Notes under the pieces: model-generated
Databases searched by the model: none
Told to the model about the DNA's origin: nothing
The model's input: only the letters and a program-made list of their open reading frames with translations
Position numbers and translations under genes: made by a program
In this document: positions 10,100 to 17,444 of the stretch, in pieces
Position numbering within the stretch: position 1 is the stretch's first letter
Layout of the letters: each line of letters opens with the position of its first letter
Assembly (NCBI GenBank): GCA_041394945.1
Contig: JAWKHH010000005.1
Coordinates: 682,001 to 746,000 of the forward strand
DNA length: 64,000 nucleotides
Source: Bryobacteraceae bacterium
Lineage (GTDB): Bacteria; Acidobacteriota; Terriglobia; Bryobacterales; Bryobacteraceae
Direction: 5' to 3'

Positions 10100-10933
10100 G
10101 TGCCGATCAATCTCTTCGACGCCGCAAGAGGGAACGCCGTCTCCCTCCGCCAGCGCCTCGACGACGCCCTCGTAGCGCTCCCCCAGCCAGACCGTGACGC
10201 ACTCACGGCATTCAGAGACCACGTCCAAGACCAAGGCAGAGTCGGCCTGAACATGCGAATGTCCACCGCCGCCGAGTTCCTCGCCGATAGCACCCACCAG
10301 AACATCTACGACTTCGCTGCCCAACAAGCCAAGATCACCGGCCACACCGAAGACGAAGTCCTGCGCAGGAAGCTCGGCTCCTGGTACGACAAGCGAACCG
10401 CCTTCGACAACGCCTGCCACGACGGCCGTCACTTCCGCTACGGAGCCCTCAACGCCGGCGGACTTGGCGCAAGCTACTACGGAGATTGGTGCGCCATCGT
10501 CGCCGAAACCAAGTGGACCGCGTGTGCCCTCGTCTACCTCGAAGCCGATTCGCTCAAGACCTACATGCTCCCCGGCGTCCCAGCGCTAGACCAGGCGGCG
10601 ATCGCAACCGCTGCCGCACCGTCAGCGCTCAAAGGCACCCTCGCGGCCCTCAAGCATGCCGTCGCCCTACCCGGCCTCCCAACCAACCAGTGGCCCCAAG
10701 CACTCTGCTCATCCACCGAATACATCGAAGCGATCTTCACCGGCGGACTCGAACCCCGTGAGCTAGAATCGATGAGAGTTGCCAAGAAGACCTATGAAGT
10801 CTATGCCGACTTCGCCTATGAGTTCCTTGCTGGCGGCGCTACCGACGACGAGCGCAACCTGATGGCTCTCTTCGGCATCGTTGTAAAAGGACTGCAGCGG
10901 ACTGGCATTCCCGTGGAAACGATCGATGTATAA
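10100..10933 (+). CDS. Unknown protein, first gene of the KGGVGR-NACHT module
   Basis: A 277-residue protein I do not firmly recognise. I use the GTG at 10100 (VPINLFDAARG); an ATG at 10055 in the same frame would overlap the divergent sulfatase start. There is no signal peptide or membrane helix, so it is probably cytoplasmic. A conserved-looking core around residues 115-155 contains CHDGRHFRYGALN followed by GLGASYYGDWC. The YGALN block faintly recalls DUF3626, a predicted ADP-ribosyltransferase-like family, but this is recall and not a verified match. The stop overlaps the next start by eight bases, so it belongs to the same translational unit as the two downstream genes. It could be an effector or regulatory partner of the NACHT protein. 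Confidence 0.75.
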   Translation: MPINLFDAARGNAVSLRQRLDDALVALPQPDRDALTAFRDHVQDQGRVGLNMRMSTAAEFLADSTHQNIYDFAAQQAKITGHTEDEVLRRKLGSWYDKRTAFDNACHDGRHFRYGALNAGGLGASYYGDWCAIVAETKWTACALVYLEADSLKTYMLPGVPALDQAAIATAAAPSALKGTLAALKHAVALPGLPTNQWPQALCSSTEYIEAIFTGGLEPRELESMRVAKKTYEVYADFAYEFLAGGATDDERNLMALFGIVVKGLQRTGIPVETIDV

Positions 10934-11486
10934 CCTGCTCGCCATCGCGCCAAGAGACGGCTGGGCGTTCGTCCGCCAGCCTGATGGGAGCGTTCTGCTC
11001 ATCCGCCCTCCGTTCCGCGAAACCTTCCGCACACCCGCCACCCAGCAGAACGTAGACGCGGCCATCAGCCAGCACGGCTTCGAGCCAAGCACGGAGCAGT
11101 TCCCAACGAAGGCCGGCCTGATCGTCTTCCTCAAGCGGGAAATCGTCGAATCAGCCCGCCGCGAAAACGCCGCCATCCCGGAGGACGCCGCCGAGATCAT
11201 ACTGCGCCACGCCCCTGAGTCCACCGTTGACCGGCTTCTTCTACGCGTCGAGAACGAACTTCTTCCCACCCGCAGATTCGAGCATGCCCACAGCGTCCTC
11301 TGCGCCCTGATGTATGCCGACAAAGTCGTCATCGACACGCAACGGCAGAAAAAGGTGCAGGAACTGTTCGGTCGTGCCAAGCGCGGGCTGCCGATCCCTC
11401 GCCGGCCTCCTACAACTGAACAATCCCTCCTCAACTCCATCAGCATCATCGTCGCTGACAACCGCGGCGCGCTCCAATTCACGTGA
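10926..11486 (+). CDS. Unknown protein, second gene of the KGGVGR-NACHT module
   Basis: A 186-residue soluble protein with no recognisable family. It begins MYNLLAIAPRDGWAFVRQPDG, which looks like a small beta-rich domain, followed by a helical stretch with acidic and basic residues (residues 60-150) and a Pro-rich basic turn (RGLPIPRRPPTTEQS). No signal peptide or transmembrane segment is visible. It overlaps the upstream gene by eight bases and the downstream NACHT gene by four (GTGA), so all three are co-translated. By position it is likely an accessory, adaptor or effector of the downstream ATPase; the sequence alone gives no activity. Confidence 0.75.
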   Translation: MYNLLAIAPRDGWAFVRQPDGSVLLIRPPFRETFRTPATQQNVDAAISQHGFEPSTEQFPTKAGLIVFLKREIVESARRENAAIPEDAAEIILRHAPESTVDRLLLRVENELLPTRRFEHAHSVLCALMYADKVVIDTQRQKKVQELFGRAKRGLPIPRRPPTTEQSLLNSISIIVADNRGALQFT

Positions 11487-14400
11487 CCACCATCACGTTC
11501 TACTCCTACAAAGGCGGCGTCGGCCGAACCCTCGCCCTCGCCAACATCGCCCGCTATCTCTCCGCCCGTGGCAAACGCGTCGTCGCACTCGACCTCGACT
11601 TCGAAGCCCCCGGCCTCCCCCACAAACTCCTCCGCCACCACCCCGACCTCCGCAAAAACATCAAAGCCGGCGCAGTCGACCTCATCAAGCACTTCCTCGA
11701 CCATCGCGACCTCCCCCCCTCCCTCGGCCCCTACGCCGTCCCCGTCCCCGTCCAAGCCGGCAAGCGCGCCCCACTCACCCTCATCCCCGCCGGCAACTCG
11801 CTCGACCCCGCCTACTGGAAGCGCCTCACCTACATCGTCTGGCCGGACCTTCTATATACGCCGGACGCCAACGGCGAATACCCCGGCCTCCCGCTCCTCC
11901 TCGATATCCGCAACCGCATCCGCGACGAGTTCACCCCCGATTACCTCCTGATCGATGCCCGCACCGGCATCACGGACCTCGGCTCCCTCGCCATCTCCAT
12001 CCTCACCGACAAGATCGTGGCCCTATTCGTCAACAACGAAGAGAGCCTCGAAGGAACCCGCCTCGTCCTCCGGGGAGTCCGAAAAGCCCCCCGCATCCCG
12101 GACACCGCCACCGTCGAAATCATCCCCGTCCTCACCCGCATCCCGCAAGCCAAGCAAGAGACCGAAATCGTCGCCGAAGCCCTCGCCTTCCTCAACCAGC
12201 CGATAGACGATCTCGAAGCCCGCCTCGAATTCCCCCGCCTCCACGTCCTCCACTCGGACCGCGACCTCGAACTCAAAGAAGACCTCCGCATCGACGCCCT
12301 CTCCGCCGACTCGCCCCTCCGTCGCGAATACCTGCGGCTCTGCACCCGGCTCTTCGGGCCCGAGCGCCCGCTCAAGATCGCCATCGCCTCGTCCGAAGAC
12401 CCCGACGCCACTCTGCTCGCCGCAGAAGTCGCCACCTACCTCGGACACTCTATCGTTGACGCCAACGCCGACCTCCACGTCGCCTTCGCCTGGACCAAAG
12501 TACCCGCCCAACTCCCAACCCCGCTCCGGCTCCTCATTAATGACGCGCCACCGCCCCTCAAGTCCGCCGCGGAAGCCCAAGCCTACGCCAAACTCAAGGC
12601 CCTCCAGGAGAACCCGCCCGCCGGCGTCGTCTGCACCTCCTACCTCGGCAAAGTCGCACTCCGCCAAGCCCTCGAGTTGGCCTTCGAATTCATCCCCACC
12701 ACCACCGCCGATAACGCCCCGCTCGCCCGCTACCGAGCCCGCCTCGCCTCCTTCCGCGCCGATTGGGACCTCTCCGGCGTCGGAGTCGCCCAAGCCTTCG
12801 CCCAAGGCGAGACCCTCGCCGGCCGCCTCGAAGAGATCTACATCCCCCTCCGCTTCCACCCCACGGCCGACCCCGACAAACCCGAGCAAGGCGAACCGCT
12901 CACCCCCGAAGACCTCCTCGCCCGCGAACGCTCCCTGCTCATCAGCGGACCAGCCGGAGCCGGCAAAACCACCTGGACCCGCTACACCTTCTTAAAGCTC
13001 CTCGCCGACGAACGAGCCCTGCCCCTCCTCCTCGAACTCCGCCGCTACGCCGCCGAGTCCCCCGAGGCCGACCTCCCCATCGTGGACTACCTCGCTCAAT
13101 GGGCGGAACTCGATCTCCCCACGCTCCTCAAAGAAGCCGAAGCCCCCACCCCCGTCCTCCTGATCGATGGCTGGGATGAACTCGGAGGACTCGGCAAGAA
13201 GTTACGCCGTCACCTCGACGCCTTCGCCAAACAGTTCCCGCGAGCAAAGCTCATCGCCACCAGCCGCCCATACGGAGAAGACAAGCCCGACGAAGCCTCC
13301 CGCTTCGAGCACCTCCAGGTCCAACCGCTGGCCGACGCCGAGATGGACACCCTCGCCGACCGCGCGTACGCCCTCTGGTTCCCCAATGACGCGACGCAGG
13401 CCGCCGAACACGCCGCCTCCCTCAAGTCGGCGCTAGCCGCCTCGCCCGACGCCCGAGCCCTCGCTCGCACCCCGCTGACCCTCACCATGATGGTCCTGAT
13501 CAGCCGCAGCCGCCCCCTCCCGGACCGTCGCCACGAACTCTACCGCGCCTGGATCGAAACGTTCCTCAACGCCCTTCCGAAACGCCAGGAGTCCCAGGGC
13601 GTCCGCCTCTGCGATCAAGAGTGGCGGCCCGACGACCCCGCCGAGCGCTTCCGAGCCGTCCGCGCCCTCGCCTTTCGCTTCCAATCCCAGACACGCCGGG
13701 CCGGCCGCGCCGTTTCCGCCTCTCGCGCCGAGGTCGTCAGAGACCTCCCATGGGAAAAGGAGAAGAACGACCGTTTCGTCACGTGGCTGATCGCTCGGGC
13801 CGGTCTCCTCACCGACACCGCCAACGATCGCCTCGGGTTTGTCCACCTGAGCATCCAGGAGTATCTCGCAGCCCGAGAGATCGCCGAAAATCGTCAACCA
13901 GCAGAACTTCCGTACACAGTTACAGACCTCGCGAGGAACTCGACGTGGTGGGAGACGCTCCGCCTCTGCGCCGCCCACGTCTGGGATACCAACCCGGAAC
14001 ACTGGAAGCCAGTGCTTGAGAGGCTCGTCGGTTTCGATGAACGAATCGCCCTCGCTGGAATGATGCACGCTGATGGCGTCGGCGACGAAGCGACCCTCGC
14101 CTCGTGGGTAGGACAACTCGCCCCGGCAGTTCGTTCGGCCGTGTCGCCCCCGCTGGAAATACTCGCCGCCGCTTGGAGAGCGTCCCGCCAGGAAAGCCGC
14201 AGGACGAAACTAGCTGAAGATATGAACCGGTACTTTGCCAGAGACAACTGGTTCGTTTGGAACCGCATCCATCACTGGGCTGATGCGAGCACGACTCCTT
14301 TTGATCCTCCACCTTTCCCGGCCGTCATGCTTCGCGCCGGGTTCGGGCACGGCCCGCTAGAGGAACGCGCGATCGCCTGCGGTCGCGTCTGGACCGCAGG

Positions 14401-15256
14401 CGACCCGATTTGGCCTCGCAAGCCGCAGTCTCTGGCCCTTCTTCAGGTGTGGCCTTCGCAGCGCAGACTCGCCGGGATGCGCCTGGAGACGGCGGCTACC
14501 CTTTCGATCCGAGTGGAAGACCTCCAGAAGCCCGTTCGCGCTGCCCTCAAGCCTTGGAAGCGCGGTAGCGGTCTCGACAACTCGGCCCGCAACTTGGCTA
14601 GCGTCTGGGTTCACGACGTGGCTCGCGACTTTGCTCGCGATTTGGCTCGCGGCTGGGCTCGCGACTGGGCTTGCGGCTGGGCATCCGGCTGGGCTCACGA
14701 CGTGGCACACGACTCGGCTCACGACTTGGTTCGAGACAAAGCCCGTGACTGGGCTCGCGGGAGGGCTCGCGGCTTGGCCCACGGCCTAGCCCGCGACTGG
14801 GCTCTCGACCGGACGCTCCCCGACCATCTCGACTTCGTCAGCATCGAAGCCCACCATTTCTCCCGCGCGGCCGCGAGGGCGTTGATTGCGCACGGCGAAA
14901 CAGACACCCCCGAAGGCCACCTCCTCCAAGCCGCCTGCCGCCTCTCCCTCCACCCCAACTCCGACCCCCGCCCCCTAGCCCAACTCCTAGCCACCTACAC
15001 CGGCGACCCCCTCTGGCCCGCCCTGGCCCGCCACCTCACCCGCCAGTCCACTGACGACGACCGCCAGCTCCTCATCCACCTCGCCCAACACCCCGAAGAA
15101 CGCGACCCCCCGCTCCGCTGGGGACTCCAGTACTTCATCCGCGGCGACATCATGCACCCCGACGGAACCGTCACCCTCCTCGACGACGTCAGCCGCGAGT
15201 TCGGCTTCGAGCCCCTCCCCTACCTCGACGAAATGCCGCCCGAGCTCGAAATCTGA
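11483..15256 (+). CDS. KGGVGR-motif MinD-like ATPase fused to NACHT NTPase (STAND/NLR-like)
   Basis: A 1257-residue multidomain protein. Residues 1-290 form a MinD/ParA-like domain: SYKGGVGRTLALAN keeps the signature Lys10 but has Arg15 where the P-loop Lys normally sits, and LLIDARTGITD (D158) follows. I recognise this combination from KGGVGR-variant ATPases, including FxsT proteins. Residues about 292-470 are an unassigned alpha/beta region. A NACHT domain follows: P-loop GPAGAGKTT with K495, Walker B LLIDGWDE (D562), ATSRPYGED, and FVHLSIQEYLAAREIA at 786, a typical NACHT end block. Residues 790-1257 hold a putative sensor region with 16 tetrapeptide repeats (1044-1107). GTG start overlaps the previous stop. 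Architecture fits a signalling or anti-phage NLR-like protein; the defence role is inference. Confidence 0.92.
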   Translation: MTTITFYSYKGGVGRTLALANIARYLSARGKRVVALDLDFEAPGLPHKLLRHHPDLRKNIKAGAVDLIKHFLDHRDLPPSLGPYAVPVPVQAGKRAPLTLIPAGNSLDPAYWKRLTYIVWPDLLYTPDANGEYPGLPLLLDIRNRIRDEFTPDYLLIDARTGITDLGSLAISILTDKIVALFVNNEESLEGTRLVLRGVRKAPRIPDTATVEIIPVLTRIPQAKQETEIVAEALAFLNQPIDDLEARLEFPRLHVLHSDRDLELKEDLRIDALSADSPLRREYLRLCTRLFGPERPLKIAIASSEDPDATLLAAEVATYLGHSIVDANADLHVAFAWTKVPAQLPTPLRLLINDAPPPLKSAAEAQAYAKLKALQENPPAGVVCTSYLGKVALRQALELAFEFIPTTTADNAPLARYRARLASFRADWDLSGVGVAQAFAQGETLAGRLEEIYIPLRFHPTADPDKPEQGEPLTPEDLLARERSLLISGPAGAGKTTWTRYTFLKLLADERALPLLLELRRYAAESPEADLPIVDYLAQWAELDLPTLLKEAEAPTPVLLIDGWDELGGLGKKLRRHLDAFAKQFPRAKLIATSRPYGEDKPDEASRFEHLQVQPLADAEMDTLADRAYALWFPNDATQAAEHAASLKSALAASPDARALARTPLTLTMMVLISRSRPLPDRRHELYRAWIETFLNALPKRQESQGVRLCDQEWRPDDPAERFRAVRALAFRFQSQTRRAGRAVSASRAEVVRDLPWEKEKNDRFVTWLIARAGLLTDTANDRLGFVHLSIQEYLAAREIAENRQPAELPYTVTDLARNSTWWETLRLCAAHVWDTNPEHWKPVLERLVGFDERIALAGMMHADGVGDEATLASWVGQLAPAVRSAVSPPLEILAAAWRASRQESRRTKLAEDMNRYFARDNWFVWNRIHHWADASTTPFDPPPFPAVMLRAGFGHGPLEERAIACGRVWTAGDPIWPRKPQSLALLQVWPSQRRLAGMRLETAATLSIRVEDLQKPVRAALKPWKRGSGLDNSARNLASVWVHDVARDFARDLARGWARDWACGWASGWAHDVAHDSAHDLVRDKARDWARGRARGLAHGLARDWALDRTLPDHLDFVSIEAHHFSRAAARALIAHGETDTPEGHLLQAACRLSLHPNSDPRPLAQLLATYTGDPLWPALARHLTRQSTDDDRQLLIHLAQHPEERDPPLRWGLQYFIRGDIMHPDGTVTLLDDVSREFGFEPLPYLDEMPPELEI
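14612..14803 (+). repeat. Sixteen degenerate 12-base tandem units encoding [RH][DG]xA tetrapeptides
   Basis: Within the NACHT gene, residues 1044-1107 read as 16 consecutive tetrapeptides of the form Arg/His-Asp/Gly-x-Ala (HDVA, RDFA, RDLA, RGWA, RDWA and so on), matching 12-base DNA units close to CGCGACTGGGCT. The units are in frame and strongly diverged in the third residue. They predict a highly charged helical stretch. Similar Ala-Arg-Asp repeats occur, from memory, in C-terminal regions of other bacterial NACHT proteins. Confidence 0.9.
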
Positions 15257-15347
15257 AATCCGCCCAACCCCAACGCCCGCCGCCACTTCCGCCCGCCCCG
15301 CCCCCTCCCGGGTTTGCACGCCCCGCCGCCCTCCGTGCTCCGATAGC

Positions 15348-15389
15348 GCCGCGGGCAGGTTTCAAACCTGCGGCGGGCATCAACCCGCC
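15348..15389. repeat. Tandem palindromes, REP-like element
   Basis: A 17-base odd palindrome GCAGGTTTCAAACCTGC (15355-15371) is immediately followed by a six-base stem GGCGGG / CCCGCC with a six-base loop (15372-15389). Flanking GCC and GGC can extend the first stem with a bulge. It sits in the 237-base gap between the NACHT gene and the oxidoreductase. No T-run follows, so it looks more like a repetitive extragenic palindrome than a terminator. I see no other copy in this window. Confidence 0.55.
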
Positions 15390-15493
15390 ATCTCCAACAG
15401 AAGGGAACGAACCAAACGATGTCCAACCGAATCAACAACATCGTCCAAAATCGGAACCCAATCCGAACCCGAAACGATGTATCATAAGGCACC

Positions 15494-16702
15494 ATGAATC
15501 GCCGAACCGTACTCTCCGCCGGCGCACTCACCGCGCTCTCCTACCGCCGCGTCCTCGGCGCCAACGACCGCATCCAAATCGGCCTCATCGGCTGCGGCGG
15601 CCGCGGCATCAACGCCCTCCTCAAGGGCGCCATCCAGTTCCGCGAACAGACCAACGTCGACTTCCCCGCCGTGTGCGACATCTGGCGCCAGCACGCCGAA
15701 GAAGCGGCCGAAGTCGTCCGCGCAGCCACCTCCGCCGACCCCAAGCAGGTCAAGGACTACCGCGCCGTCCTGTCCGACTCCGCCATCGACGCCGTCCTCA
15801 TCGCCACGCCCGATCACCAGCACGCCATCATGCTCACCGACGCCGTCCGCGCCGGCAAGGACGCCTACTGCGAAAAGCCCCTCGCCATGGATATGAAGGA
15901 GCTCAATACCTGCGTCGACACGGTCAAGAAGTCGGACCGCATCGTCCAGATGGGCACGCAAATCCGCAGCCTCCCCAGTTCCATGGCCGCCCGAAAGTGG
16001 ATCATGGACGGCAACCTCGGCCAGGTTTTCAAGATCGAGCAGGAGCGCAACGGCGTCCGCCCCTACTGGCTCCAGCGCGGCGAACGCCAGATCGCCGAAG
16101 CCGATACCGACTGGCGCGCCTTCCTCTTCCAGCGCAAGAACCGCTCCTTCGACTCCCAGACTTACACCGGCTGGTACGGCCATCGCGATTTCTCACGCGG
16201 ACCCCACGCCAACCTCATGGTCCACTTCATCGACCTTGTCCACCACATCACCGGCGACGACACCCCGCGCCGCTGCGTTACCCTCGGCGGGAGTTTCCGC
16301 TTTAACGATAACTACGACGCGCCGGATTCAGTCGAGACGATCCTTGAGTACGAGAAGTTCCTCGTCCGCTACTCCACCGCGTTCGGAACCGGCGCCGGTA
16401 ACTATCTCAAGTTCTTCGGGCCGCGCGGCACGCTCGACGCGTCCAACTGGTCCGGAAAGCCGTTCACCGTTTCCGGCGAGCGGGCCGAACAGCCGGCGCC
16501 CGAAGGCACGGTGATCCCGGAGATGGAGTCGGACCCGCACATGCTCAACTGGCTCAAGTGTCTTCGCACCCGTCAGCAGCCGAACGCTCCCATTGAGGCG
16601 GGCTACAGTCACTCGGTAGCCGTGATCCTGTCGGACGAAGCGCTCATCCGTGGACGCCGCATGGTGCATGACCCCGTCCGCCGCACGATCAAGGAAGGCT
16701 AA
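15494..16702 (+). CDS. Gfo/Idh/MocA family oxidoreductase, Tat-exported
   Basis: A 402-residue NAD(P)-dependent sugar-type oxidoreductase. A twin-arginine signal MNRRTVLSAGALTAL opens the protein, so it should act in the periplasm with its cofactor bound. The Rossmann turn is IGLIGCGGRGIN (residues 29-40), followed by DYRAVLSDSAIDAVLIATPD and CEKPLAMDM, the conserved EKP motif. The C-terminal Gfo/Idh half contains a GWYGHRDFSRGPHANLMVHF block. It starts an operon with the exported RraA-like protein eight bases downstream and the sulfatase. Exported members are abundant in Acidobacteria and Planctomycetes, where they are thought to act on carbohydrates; substrate unknown. Confidence 0.94.
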   Translation: MNRRTVLSAGALTALSYRRVLGANDRIQIGLIGCGGRGINALLKGAIQFREQTNVDFPAVCDIWRQHAEEAAEVVRAATSADPKQVKDYRAVLSDSAIDAVLIATPDHQHAIMLTDAVRAGKDAYCEKPLAMDMKELNTCVDTVKKSDRIVQMGTQIRSLPSSMAARKWIMDGNLGQVFKIEQERNGVRPYWLQRGERQIAEADTDWRAFLFQRKNRSFDSQTYTGWYGHRDFSRGPHANLMVHFIDLVHHITGDDTPRRCVTLGGSFRFNDNYDAPDSVETILEYEKFLVRYSTAFGTGAGNYLKFFGPRGTLDASNWSGKPFTVSGERAEQPAPEGTVIPEMESDPHMLNWLKCLRTRQQPNAPIEAGYSHSVAVILSDEALIRGRRMVHDPVRRTIKEG

Positions 16703-16709
16703 GTCCACA

Positions 16710-17444
16710 ATGCGAAAGTTACTCATGGCCGCGGGCCTCGCTGTCGCCGCCGGGCTCGCCTTCCAGGCCCAGCGCAAGCCGGCCGTCCCCGCCGACCCGC
16801 TCCTCGCCGGCTTCGCGCGCACCACCGTCGCCTCCGTCTCCGACGCTGTTGATCAGATCACCGGCCAGCGCGGCTACATGAATCACGACATGCAGGCCCG
16901 CGTCGCCGGCCGCGTCGTCGGCCGCGCCACCACCGCGCTGCTCCGTCCCGCCACGCCGGAACAATCCACCCCGGCCACCGCTATCAAACACGCCGTCGAG
17001 ATGATCGATAACGCCCAGCCCGGCCAGGTCGGCGTGATCGTCGTTGAAGACGGCATCGACATGACCGGACTCGGCGGACTCATGGCCACCGCTGCCTCCG
17101 CCCGCGGCATGGCTGGCATGGTCATCGACGGCTCCATTCGCGACGTCGGCGAGATCCGCTCCCTCGGCCTTCCCGTGTACGCCCGCGGACTCATCCCCGC
17201 CACCGCTGTCGGACGCTACCTGAGCGTCTCGCGTGACGAGCCGGTCACCTGCGCCGGAGTCGCCGTGAAGCCCGGCGACATCATCGTCGGCGGAGAAGAC
17301 GGCGTCGTCGTCGTGCCCGCCGCGCGCGCCCGGGAAGTGCTCGCCAAGGCCCGCGAAATCGACGAGAAGGAATCGAAGATGGCGCCGTTCATCCAGAGGT
17401 TCCGGTCTCTCACCAAAGCGATAGAATCGTTCAACCGGATATGA
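16710..17444 (+). CDS. RraA family protein with signal peptide
   Basis: A 244-residue protein of the RraA / 4-hydroxy-4-methyl-2-oxoglutarate aldolase-like fold. The ATG at 16710 gives a signal peptide (RKLLMAAGLAVAAGLAFQA). The conserved core is IDGSIRDVGEIRSLGLPVYA followed by GVAVKPGDIIVGGEDGVVVVP, which carries the aldolase-type metal and substrate residues (the RD pair and the PGD block; Glu replaces the second Asp of the usual GDxDGV). The exported form is unusual for a family best known from cytoplasmic RNase E regulators and aldolases; here an aldolase-like or lyase role in a secreted pathway is more plausible. It overlaps the next sulfatase start by four bases (ATGA). Confidence 0.88.
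   Translation: MRKLLMAAGLAVAAGLAFQAQRKPAVPADPLLAGFARTTVASVSDAVDQITGQRGYMNHDMQARVAGRVVGRATTALLRPATPEQSTPATAIKHAVEMIDNAQPGQVGVIVVEDGIDMTGLGGLMATAASARGMAGMVIDGSIRDVGEIRSLGLPVYARGLIPATAVGRYLSVSRDEPVTCAGVAVKPGDIIVGGEDGVVVVPAARAREVLAKAREIDEKESKMAPFIQRFRSLTKAIESFNRI

Noticed and set aside
14612..14803. Possible CRISPR or minisatellite
   Set aside because: Units are contiguous, in frame with the NACHT protein and have no spacers; it is a coding repeat.
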